Part shown: piece after piece, positions 1-9,400 of the stretch
How positions within the stretch are numbered: position 1 is the stretch's first letter
How the letters are laid out: the number at the start of each line of letters is the position of its first letter
Source: Hygrophila difformis
Lineage: Eukaryota; Streptophyta; Magnoliopsida; Lamiales; Acanthaceae
Reading direction: 5' to 3'
NCBI GenBank assembly: GCA_030278955.1
Contig: JAOANR010000002.1
Coordinates: forward strand, 22,740,057-22,804,056
Length of the DNA: 64,000 bases
Translations under genes and position numbers: made by a program
The notes under the pieces: generated by a model
Database searches by the model: none
The model's input: only the letters and a program-made list of their open reading frames with translations
Told to the model about the DNA's origin: nothing

Positions 1-807
1 ACCTCTCTTGTCTTGTGCTTGGGGACCTTGGCTAGATTCATCTATCGCCTTCTGCTTCAGTCCCTGAACTCGTGCAACCGCTACCGCACGATCATAAACA
101 GCTTGTGGGTCGGAGTAGTGTACCCCCGTGATTACTTCCCTAATGGCCAGGTTTAATCCCATCTCAAATTTCTGAGCCTTGTCGGAGTCAGTTGGTACTA
201 GCCTCGTAGCAAATCGTACTAGCTCCTTGAATTTGGTGTAGTACTCTTGCACTGTCTGTGCGCCTTGCCTTAGGTTAATGAATTCCTCGTACTTCATCGC
301 TTTGGTGCTTAATGGGTAGAACCTCTCCCTCAGAGCTTCCTTAAACTCTTCCCAAGTGTAGGCTTTCTCATCTTCCACTAATTTCCTCTGGAGGTTTTGC
401 CACCACTCATCGGCTTCACCTCCTAAGTAGTAAGTCGCTACATGTATCTTTTCCTCATTAGGGCATTTGATAGCGTTTAAGAGTTTATCGAACGTACGGA
501 TCCACTCCTCTAGTTTGGCGGGATCTTCCTCCCCATCATAGTGTGGCGGTTGATAAGGATTTACTAAATCTAGATAGTTATTTCGAGCTACTGGCGGAGG
601 TATTGCCGCTTGTGCCCTATGCACCTCGGCGTTTCCTAATACTACGAGTACTTCTTCTACCATCCTTAAACGTTCATCCATGTTGTTGGGAAGATGAGGC
701 GCTCGATCTCCTATGTTCGGAGGAATCTCATTGTTGTTAGGTGCGTTTGGGAAGTTAGCGGCAGTGCCGTTTGGACTTACCTTCCTCGACTTTCCCCTAG
801 GTGCCAT
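1..807 (-). CDS. gag: Gag polyprotein, partial (runs off left edge)
   Basis: The frame opens at an ATG at 807 (protein start MAPRGKSRKVSP) and stays open for 269 codons to the window edge. It encodes the retrotransposon gag capsid region that assembles virus-like particles in the cytoplasm. Visible marks are YLGGEADEWW, RFYPLSTKAMKYEEF and TVQEYYTKFKELVRFATRLV, which match the gag proteins at 48209-49360 and 56830-58395 almost position for position. The zinc knuckle and any pol region would lie beyond the left edge. No stop or frameshift was found in the visible part. Whether the element is otherwise intact cannot be judged. Confidence 0.9.
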   Translation of the reverse strand, partial: MAPRGKSRKVSPNGTAANFPNAPNNNEIPPNIGDRAPHLPNNMDERLRMVEEVLVVLGNAEVHRAQAAIPPPVARNNYLDLVNPYQPPHYDGEEDPAKLEEWIRTFDKLLNAIKCPNEEKIHVATYYLGGEADEWWQNLQRKLVEDEKAYTWEEFKEALRERFYPLSTKAMKYEEFINLRQGAQTVQEYYTKFKELVRFATRLVPTDSDKAQKFEMGLNLAIREVITGVHYSDPQAVYDRAVAVARVQGLKQKAIDESSQGPQAQDKRG

Positions 808-1399
808 TTTCTGTTATTAAGCACGCGAAGATGAGTTTCTAAGTGGTCAAGATCTAGGACTAAGGCAAAGTTAGTCTTTAGCAAGCGCTCCTAAGTCAAA
901 GTCATGTCGAATACTAATTTAAGAGTGTCTTCTTAGAGTCGATGATTCACATAAAAAGAGTGAGTGCAATTATGTATGTATGCATATGCAATCCCCCCAA
1001 TAAAAATTTAATTTATGCATGCATTTATTTATCCATGGGTTTTAAAAATAAATTTATTCCATGGATAGATTTTAAAAGAATAAGGGTAAAACGTTTGGGC
1101 CACTATATTGGGCCGAAAGAAATAAATTATTTGGGCTTGAGTAAAAACAAGGGTATTGGGCCAAAATAATTGGGCTTAAAGAAAATTGAGCCCACAATAG
1201 TAAGTATATAAAGTATTGGGCTAAAAATAATTTCTTGGGCTTCTTAAAGAAAACATTTGGGCTTCTAAAAATTTTTGGGTTAAAAATTTGGGCCTTAACT
1301 TCAAAATAATAATTGGGCTCTTTAAAATATATTACTAGTTTAGAAATAATAACTTTAAAAATAATAATACTTAAAAAATAATAGTTTAAAAATATTCCG

Positions 1400-1412
1400 G
1401 GCTCTGATACCA
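1400..1412 (-). other. Primer binding site (tRNA-iMet type)
   Basis: On the minus strand TGGTATCAGAGCC follows the LTR end after three bases (AAG). This is the usual plant initiator-methionine tRNA primer site for minus-strand DNA synthesis. Confidence 0.9.
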
Positions 1413-1415
1413 CTT

Positions 1416-4400
1416 TGTAACACCCCGAATTTGATAACCCAGGCCGGGATGTCACCGCCACACCTCCCTAGCAAGACACGGTTTCTCCGAGCTTTAGAAG
1501 GCTATAGTTTTTCAGAATTTTAATTATTCAAACAGCCCATTATAATATAATTTAAAAATCATAATATCAAAGTTGCAGCGGAAAGTAATATTTACATATG
1601 TATAATGCAGCGGAATTTAAGTATAGGGCCGACATGGCCAAAACACGGGTTAAACAGGCCCGTTCATGCAAGTTGTAATTAAATGCAGGAATTTAAAAAT
1701 AGAGTTTTTCCCGAATGTTCCCATGTATGCATATGATGATGCATAATCCTCATACTCTGAAAGAAAAAGGAAAGAAAATATGGTTTGGTCAGCAAAACGT
1801 GCTGAGTAAGTTAACACCTACTATGATCAAGGGGTTTCAAAATCTTTAATTAGATTTAAGAAAAACATGTGCATACAAGACATGATTTAAATTTTATTCA
1901 TCTAATAATAATTTAATTACATATTTGAAAAGACAAGGATTTCCACAAGATCATAATTTAACACACGTATAAAGAGGTTTAATTAAATAATTAAATTTTT
2001 ACTCCGAGGCATGCATACAAACAACTCATCTATCAATTTAAAATTAATAATTTAATTGTGTACTTGAACATGCATTTAATCCATAATAACAATGAAAATT
2101 TAAGGACATAATTTTAAATGCATAATTTAAAGACGGGCATAAATAAATAAATACTTAAAAACATTAAATCTTTTATTTTCCCGTTACGTAACCATTTCTC
2201 AATATTTTGTATAGCCGGTGATCCGGCGGCCGCAGCCGTGTCGTAAGTATCTTGTATAGCCGGTGATCCGGCGGCCGCAGCCGTATTGTATTTCAAGTAT
2301 TTCATTGGCCGTTTTGGCACAGTTTCTCATAACATTCACCCTCGGCCGTTTTGGCACGAAGCGAAAAGCTAGGGGGCGTTCTATTGAGCATTTCCCCCTA
2401 CGTCGGTCACTCTCGGCCGTTTTGGCACGAAGCGAAAAGCTAGAGGGGCACTCCATCGAGCACTCACCCCCTACATAGGTCACACTCGTCCGTCTAGGCA
2501 CGATGCGAAAAGCTAGAGGGGCACTCTATTGAGCACTCACCCCCTACATAGCCAAGTATCTCATATGTTTTAATTTAGCGTAACGGGATTTTTCAAAAGT
2601 ATAGATGTATCGTATTTCAGGGTCTCGACCGTTTGTTTCGATATTTCAAAATCTCTTCGATTTAAAATCATTTGACAGCACAGTTTACGCCCTTTTAATT
2701 CAAAAATACATTTCAAGTCCAAAAATTCTGATATTTTCACACTATATCAAAAACACCCTAACGAACAACTTTCGTGTTTTAACTTTTTCGAAATAAGTTG
2801 AGGAAACATGTCAAAAATCGAGTTCATTGCAAAAATAGTTCACTGTCCAGTTATAGTTTTGACACAGTTTAGAAAATTGACTTTTTGACATAACAATTGG
2901 ACTCCAAAAATTCTGAAATTTTATATGCACATACTAGACATGATTATCTACAACTTTCATTTAGATTACAAAGATCAAATCGGACTAGAAAATATAGAAA
3001 CATGCTCATCAAGTTCGGATATGTTCACAGTCAGATTTCGAAAAGTCTTATCAAGGCAGTTTATGTTTGATGCGATTTGAAATAGCAAACATCGACGAAA
3101 ATGTCTGAAATTTTTACACAACCTAGACTAATGTGTTAGGATTAAAAGTCTAGTTTTGAGTTTTTTGGTTTGAAATCTCGAAATAGGGGTTTTGGTCCGA
3201 TTTCAAATCTGCCACAATTTCAAGTTCGACTCTCAAGGCAGGTTTGTTGGAGCTGTTTTCGGATATCAACACGCAATGAAAAGTTATGAAAATTTTACAC
3301 GAACTAGATCTATGTCGTAGGAACATTTTTCGTGTTTTAAGTTTTTCCGTTTGAGCAGGTTTAAGTGTTCGAAAAATTCACACCAAATTGTTGCGCCGAG
3401 GGTTTTTCGTGTTGACAGATTTTAGAGTTATTAAATCCCTAGGTTTGGTTGCATTTTAAGTCACCCAAAACCAAGTAAGCATTAACTTACTGTGGTGATG
3501 ATGTCTAGGACATCTCTGGGTCGATGGGGGCGCTCACGCTTTCCACGAACATGTCCCAATTACTCCGTCTCCTCACCGTTGGCCCCGAAACGAAATCGAA
3601 AGTAAAAAAATCTAGGGTTAGATCGGATTTTCGGACTCGAAAACTTAAACGAAAGCCTATGGATGACTTACCACAATCTGGATTACTAAATATGTTGTCC
3701 TCCACGCCTCCTTCTTCGATTTTCGTCGCCGGAAAGTCGTCGGTAAGTGAAGAACTTGTGTTGTTTCTTTTTTTCGGTTTTTGGGAGAGTTTTGGATGGA
3801 GGAGTGGTTGCAAGACTGAGGAATGAGGCTAGGGTTCATCCAACCTCGTCCTAAATGTCTTCCCTTCGTCTGAGATCGAGTTTCCAAAGTCGGGGGGTCG
3901 AAATATGGCAAGAAATCCCCGAAATCGCGCAATTGGCAGCTGCTGTCTTGGTGGCGCGGGGTTGGCGCGGTTTTTAGCCAAAACCAGCGCGGAGGGCGCG
4001 CGGCCTGGTCTGGGCCGTGCGTCCGGACTGGGCCGTGCGATCCTGTCGGGCCTTTTCTCCTCTCTTTCGGACTTCTGTCCTCCTACGTTTTCAGGCTCGA
4101 TTTTTCGGGTCATTCTTGGATCATAAATTCTTATCTTAAATTTATCTCGACTCAAATGAATTTCATGTTTGAAATCTTAAGTCCGTCGGTCTCGGGTTCG
4201 TCGGCTTCCAATTCATCGTCTTTTGACTCCTGTGCAATAACTTGTGTAATTAAATTTCTTCCGACTTCACGGGTTCTTGGAATTAGAATTATTTTCCTTC
4301 TTGAATTTAATTCCAATTATTTTGACTCAATTCATGGAATGTCTTCGGGCTTCATTTCCCTCTTTTATTCTATTTTGAATTTTGAATCTATCGGCATTTC

Positions 4401-4515
4401 ATTTCCGAGCAATAATTTATTGTGATAAATTATTTTCTTCTTCTCGGAGATATTTCGACATTGATCGGAATAAATTTTATTCCTTTGGACGTTGATAAAA
4501 ATCTGGGGTATTACA
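1416..4515 (-). repeat. 5' LTR of element 1
   Basis: The LTR is about 3.1 kb, bounded on the minus strand by TGTAATACCCC at 4515 and GTGTTACA at 1416. It shares with the LTR at 52584-55336 the GC-rich block near 3830-4130, the block of 41-bp period near 2206-2285, and many stretches between. Open frames in it, such as 3505-3813 and 3829-4155, are not conserved as proteins and are taken as chance. Confidence 0.88.
2206..2555 (-). repeat. Tandem repeat block inside the element 1 LTR
   Basis: Two neighbouring arrays are visible. At 2206-2285 a unit containing CGGTGATCCGGCGGCCGCAG occurs twice with a 41-bp period and can fold as GCCGG-loop-CCGGC. At about 2305-2555 a unit of roughly 72 bp containing GGCACGAAGCGAAAAGCTAG occurs three times, plus a partial copy. 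The first array is also present in the LTR at 52584; the second is only single-copy there. Confidence 0.85.
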
Positions 4516-4804
4516 GTAATACCCCGGAGAATGGCTTAAATGGAGTGAAATAAGCTACTTATACCAACAAGGTACCTTTCTTTCTTGGTAACCATCCTAT
4601 AAGAACTCCAAAGTTAAGTGTGCTTGCCTTGGAGCAATTCTAGGATGGGTGACCTCCTGGGAAGTCTCCCAGGGTGTGCGTGAGTGAGGCCAAAGCGCAC
4701 TGGAAGAGCTCATGTTGGTTTGTGGGGACAGCCCTCACTCTGGAGCCGGCAACATCTAGAGTAACATCCTGTCTTTCCGCTGCGACGAAGATGGGGGTGT
4801 TACA
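4516..4804 (+). repeat. Cassandra left LTR
   Basis: It starts GTAATACCCCGGAG (first T lost) and ends GGGGGTGTTACA. It differs from the right LTR at several positions, for example in the 5S-like domain (AGTTAAGTGTGC here, AGTTAAACGTGC on the right). Confidence 0.9.
4553..4682 (+). ncRNA. 5S rRNA-like domain in Cassandra left LTR
   Basis: The stretch follows plant 5S rRNA in order: ATACCA near the start, AAGAACTCCAAAGTTAAG (box A region, 4602-4619), and AGGATGGGTGACCTCCTGGG (box C, 4642-4661). The start and the middle differ from a functional 5S gene, so this is the retroelement version with a likely RNA polymerase III internal promoter, not a ribosomal gene. Confidence 0.85.
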
Positions 4805-4918
4805 GATGGTATCAGAGCCAGACCGCGACGGCGTGCTGTGGTATTCAAGCGCCTAGCGGGGTGAAAGATCCACGAGATGTGGATGGTTGTGGCATCCATG
4901 GGATGTGGATGACCGAGT

Positions 4919-4951
4919 GCAACGAGGACGTTGCGATCTTAAGGGGGGGAA
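4919..4951 (+). promoter_or_regulatory. Stem-loop plus polypurine tract of Cassandra
   Basis: GCAACG-AGGA-CGTTGC is a perfect 6-bp stem with an AGGA loop (4919-4934). It is followed by GATCTT and the tract AAGGGGGGGAA (4941-4951), directly before the right LTR. The tract should prime plus-strand DNA synthesis. The same arrangement recurs before the LTRs at 49604 and 61824. Confidence 0.8.
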
Positions 4952-5242
4952 TGTAATACCCCGGAGAATGGCTTAAATGGAGTGAAATAAGCTGCTCATA
5001 CCAACAAGGTACATTTCTTTCTTGGTAACCATCCTATAAGAACTCCAAAGTTAAACGTGCTTGCCTTGGAGCAATTCTAGGATGGGTGACCTCCTAGGAA
5101 GTCTCCCAGGGTGTGCGTGAGTGAGGCCAAAGCGCACTGGAAAGAGCTCATGTTGGTTTGTGGGGACAACCCTCACTCTGGAGCCGGCAACATCTAGAAT
5201 AACACCCTGTCTTTCCGCTGCGACGAAGATGGGGGTGTTACA
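4952..5242 (+). repeat. Cassandra right LTR
   Basis: A complete 291-bp LTR, from TGTAATACCCCGGAG to GGGGGTGTTACA, placed right after the purine tract. Confidence 0.92.
4990..5118 (+). ncRNA. 5S rRNA-like domain in Cassandra right LTR
   Basis: Same layout as the left copy: box A region AGTTAAACGTGCTTG (5049-5063) and box C AGGATGGGTGACCTCCTAGG (5079-5098). It probably keeps polymerase III promoter capacity, but this is inferred from sequence likeness only. Confidence 0.85.
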
Positions 5243-6040
5243 AAAGATCCACAGCCTTAAATCGCACAAGATGCACCTCCGATTTGTAATGACAGAAAAG
5301 CATTATCTCTTCCCCATGGTGTGGATCTTCACCTGTGCTCATCATACTTCTTCCACTCCAAGGAACCCTCTCTCCGCGCGATTAGTTCTTGTGAATTAAA
5401 AAACCCTAACCCTTCTCCTCGGATCCTCTCCAGAATCTCCTCCAAAACCCTGCCCTTACCCTCGTCTCTTCCCTCTCGACCCAAAAGAAACCCGCCCCCT
5501 ATTCCCCTGATGATCGATTGAAAATGTGGTAAAAACCCTAACCTTTTCCATCTCCAATTCCACGATCGCAGCTCGCCTTTCCTGGGACGAATTTCGCGCG
5601 AACAGGAGCTTCCGAACGAATAAAGGCGCGAACAGGAGCTTCCCAAAGAAGCCAGCAGTCCGATGTAGTGATTTGTGTTTGTGGTGGGTTTGTAAACCAT
5701 TTTTGCGTAATGGAGTGGATCGCTTGTAACGACTGAAAGAGCTTTATTGGATTAGATAAGAAAGGCGAAAGAGAGATTTTCGAGCACTCGGCTTTTCAGT
5801 AGGGCATACGGATCTAAGGAGGAAAGGAGGAGGGAGAATGCAATGAGTACCTGTCATTTCATTACTCATTTTCTTATTCCTTTTCTTTATTGCAATGTGG
5901 ATTAAAGTGGAATGTATTTTACTATTAGGTACTAATACATGAGAAGAAAAGTATGTGGGATTTAACAAAATAAGTTAAATGGAGGGGATTTAACTATAAA
6001 TCCCTTATTATTATTATAATTATAATAATAATAATAATTA
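5243..6040. other. Gene-free flank with CT-rich, 5'-UTR-like stretch
   Basis: No coding gene is recognisable. Bases 5400-5520 are CT-rich with AAACCCTAA-type motifs, as in plant 5' leaders, and 5596-5643 holds GCGCGAACAGGAGCTTCC twice, 30 bases apart. This could be the leader of a lost or truncated gene. An AT-rich run (about 6008-6040) leads into the Stowaway. Confidence 0.4.
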
Positions 6041-6299
6041 CTTCATCCGTTCTCATTTAAGTGTTCCCTTTGCATAGTACTAACTATTTATTGAGTAACT
6101 TTGATTTAATTTTTTCACATAGTTCTATAAGATAAAACATAGTCAAGTGAGATCTTGTTAGATTCATCTAATGACGTAGTTTTAGAATATCAAATTTTTA
6201 TAATTTTTACTTATATACAATTTGAGTTAAAAACATTTAAAAATGTGTCTTGGACTGTGTGAAATGCAGAAGTGGAACACTTATACGAGAACAGGGCAG
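6041..6299. mobile_element. Stowaway-like MITE, copy A
   Basis: 259 bp flanked by TA (6039-6040 and 6300-6301). Ends are CTTCATCCGTTCTCATTTAAG and, read inward from the right, CTGCCCTGTTCTCGTATAAG. The core ACATAGTCAAGTGAGATCTTG is shared with copies B and C, and with copy D apart from one base. Diverged ends suggest an old copy. It stops 21 bp before a TATA box. Confidence 0.8.
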
Positions 6300-6320
6300 T
6301 AAGTTAGTACGAAGTATAAT

Positions 6321-6328
6321 TATAAAAG
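6321..6328 (+). promoter_or_regulatory. Candidate TATA box of the NIPA9-like gene
   Basis: TATAAAAG lies 127 bases before the ATG at 6455, so transcription would start around 6350-6360. It sits between two copies of a 22-bp direct repeat beginning GGGCAGTAAG (6294-6315 and 6328-6349). Confidence 0.5.
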
Positions 6329-6454
6329 GGCAGTAAGTTAGTACGAAGTTATCAGATTTTGTTATAGTTATGCAGTGATGCAGATATAGATACAATAGAT
6401 TAGGCAGGGGAGGGACAGTAGAGAAGACCAGGAGGAGTTTTGGGGTGTTGGGAT

Positions 6455-9400
6455 ATGTGGGAGGCGATTTGTTTGAGTATTGTGGCCTCCGCCGGCAACA
6501 ACGTCGGCAAAGTCCTCCAGAAAAAGGCCTCTCTCATTCTCCCTCCTTTCTCCTTCAACTTTAAGGTAATCACTAATCTTAATCTTTATTATCACTTTTA
6601 TTTAATTAAGTACTCACGAACCACCAGCAAACAGACACTTTTATGTAAAATCCTGGTAATGCTGATGTCAATATGCACCCGCACCGAATCATCGTCTTCC
6701 TCGCAGATTATTTATTTATTTATTTTATGTGTTTTTGAAACTTTATTCTTGATGATTGCAACGGCCAAGGTTTTCCTCTGTGGGTCTCTCTTGATTAATT
6801 TTATTAGGGTTCTTTTTATTTTTCTTCTTTTTTCATTTTTTTTTTTAAATATTTAAATGTTTGCCATGTCGTGGGTTTATGATATCTAGTTTTGTATGTA
6901 AGCTAACCGAAAATCCGTCTGGTTGAAGTTTTGTAATTTGATGAAGCAAATAGATATCCATCTGGTTTGACACCCGGAATGAACCCATCAAGAGACACAT
7001 AACTAAATCCTTAACCGATTAGAATGAAAAATCGGATGCTCCCTGTTTCAGCCATCACCCAATATTTGATAACAAACTAATATTTGATAACAAACTATAT
7101 ACCCAGAAATGGATCTTTCTGTGAAAGCTCGTGTTTGTTAATTGTATGCCAATGCCTATGGGATACTTCTGATCTTTATAGTAATGTTTCAATTCAATAT
7201 GATCCCTTTTCTCTTTAAATGACAGATTGGATGCAAGATAACTTTTACTTAATAAATTAACATTACTAAAGTCGCTTGTATAACATGGCTAATTCAGGCA
7301 ACTCATTTTTGAACTTGAGCTATCCATTCACAACATAAGAATCCTTCACCAATGAATGCATGTGACTTGTCTAGACATGTGGGGCAATTATAATGGTTAA
7401 TGATCATAGTATGTTAATCCTGGGTTGTAAAAAAAAACTTATCAATAATTGATCAACTCATGGTGAATGTGAGTATTAATCATTTCATGGGCAATTTCAT
7501 CAGGGGAATTTTATTTGTGGTTTGTGGCGATTGTTTCTTGCACTCGAATAAGCACTTTGGACTTTAACTTCAGCTATCGCTTAGTTTAGGTTTTCGTGGT
7601 GGAAATTGAATTGTTCTCATTTGTTCTGGAATACGGTATTTGGGAATCAAATTCTCTTCAGATCAATCTCAGTTAGATTTTACCTTTTTAACGTCGCGAG
7701 TATCATCATCATCATCCTAGTTTATACTTATATGCTACATAAGTCAGGTTGCATACATGGATCATATGTGATCACTGAGTGTGGTTAAAGGACTTCACTT
7801 GCTGGCGTAAGGGTTTCTTTCCAATTCTTTTTAGGCCTGTCTTTCCTTTTAATATGAACTGACGGGTATTTTCTTTCACTGGTCAGTTGATGATGTGACT
7901 GTATATTTATAGCATGGTTGTTATGGCATCGACTTGGCGCCGCCACGGCGACGACATGGCGGTGTGGCGGTGGTAGAAGACCGCCAGAGAAGGTCGACTC
8001 GCCATACAGTTCCAACAGCCCCTAAACCCAAAAACTGCCCTAACCTTAAACCCAATTTCGAAACCCTAGCCCTAGACTTACCAAAAAAACTTATACCGCC
8101 CTTCTCCTCCGGCAGTCCGCCGTCACCTCTCCGGTCACTGCCTCCCTCCCGTGACCACTACCAGCCTTCTGCATCGGTTTGCCTTTGGTGTGTTGTACGC
8201 TGGCTCCCAAATTCCATAGGGATTAGTATCTTTTTTTATCAATAAATGTAGTGACCTTCACTCTTCCCTAGAGTTCATTTATTGTAATTTGGTCTTTCCT
8301 CTTCTTTGTTCTTAAAGAGTGCATTATTTCTTTTCAGCTTTTATTAACAATAATAATAATAATTATGTCATATAAGCAATTAAAAATACTTTTCTCATTA
8401 TATAATATTATTATTAAAAATTATAATTATAATATAATACTATAATACTACTATTATTTTATTTTATATAAAGAAAATATATATATTACACGAAATGCCA
8501 TACTCTCCATATTGTCGCCATGGCGGCCGCCATAACGCCATGGCGGTATGGCGGTCCGCCAGCGCCGCGCCATAATAGGGCGCCGTGACAACCTTGATTT
8601 ATAGTACCTTTTTGTCATTCTTGTAAGTTTATTGTTTGTCTTTTCCAAACCAAAGATTTATTTACAGTTACAATATTAAACCACTTTTCTCTCAGTGTGA
8701 AGCAGCTTGAATAGATACATGTATCTTTCTCAAAGAGAAAATAGCAGAATATGTTTGAGGCATATGACAAATGTTCTGTATTACAGGTGTTAAGAGCATA
8801 TGCTTCCAACAGAGCTTGGATTTTTGGATTCTTAATGGACATTTTTGGAGGTGTCCTGATGCTGCTAGCACTTTCTCAAGCTCCGGTATATCCATTAAAT
8901 GCCACTTAATTTCAATCTATTCAGCTCTCATAGCTCATGACAATGATTATATCCTGATATTTCACATTTCAAATAGGTGACAGTCATTCAACCTCTTTCT
9001 GGCTGTGGGCTTGCTATTCTTTCCATCTTTTCTCATTTTTATCTGAAAGAGATCATGAATGTTATTGACTGGATGGGAATTCTTTTGGCTGGCATGGGGA
9101 CAATAGGTAATGCATGCGCTTGAAAATAGATGTGCATCACTAGATTCCAGAATTCCTTGGAGTGCAGATTATTTTTTCTTCTCTTTTAATTTGAGATGTT
9201 ATTTTGTTAGTCGTTTATATGGCCCATCTGATATTTAATAAATTCTTCTACTTTAACCCACTGTATTTTTTATATTAATGAAGTTGATATTATAGTTCTT
9301 TACTAATTTTCAATGAATGAATGCTTTCAATCTGAATTTGACATGAAACATTAATTGTACAATTGGAAAAAAAGGTAGATAATGAGCAGGCTTCTAGTGT

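Larger units (their letters stand above)
1..4515 (-). mobile_element. Tekay-like Ty3/gypsy retrotransposon, 5' part (element 1)
   Basis: This is the 5' part of a minus-strand LTR retrotransposon; the rest lies left of the window. In element order it holds a long LTR (4515 to 1416), a tRNA-type primer site (1412-1400), a leader of about 600 bases (1415-808) with no clear gene, and the start of gag (807 to 1). The LTR begins TGTAATACCCC and ends GGGGTGTTACA. Its gag is close to those at 48209 and 56830, and its LTR shares blocks with the LTR at 52584-55336, so all three belong to one family group. It cuts the first base of the Cassandra element to its right; the expected target duplication is GTAAT (4516-4520), which should recur beyond the left edge. 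Confidence 0.88.
4516..5242 (+). mobile_element. Cassandra TRIM (5S-bearing terminal-repeat retrotransposon)
   Basis: Two direct repeats of about 290 bp flank 147 bp of non-coding DNA. Each repeat carries a 5S rRNA-like domain, the defining mark of plant Cassandra elements. The internal part starts with GA and then TGGTATCAGAGCC (4807-4819), an iMet-type primer site, and ends with the purine tract AAGGGGGGGAA (4941-4951). There is no protein gene, so it must move with proteins supplied in trans. The first T of the left repeat is missing because element 1 sits there. The right flank begins AAAAG (5243-5247), the likely target duplication, whose partner would lie beyond element 1. Confidence 0.92.

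Noticed and set aside
4553..5118. Two 5S rRNA genes in tandem
   Set aside because: Both copies deviate from 5S rRNA in the first third and lie in LTRs with primer site and purine tract between; they are Cassandra domains.
6440..6454. Upstream start for the NIPA9-like protein
   Set aside because: The extra codons have no ATG and no similarity to the family; the ATG at 6455 gives the family's MWE start.
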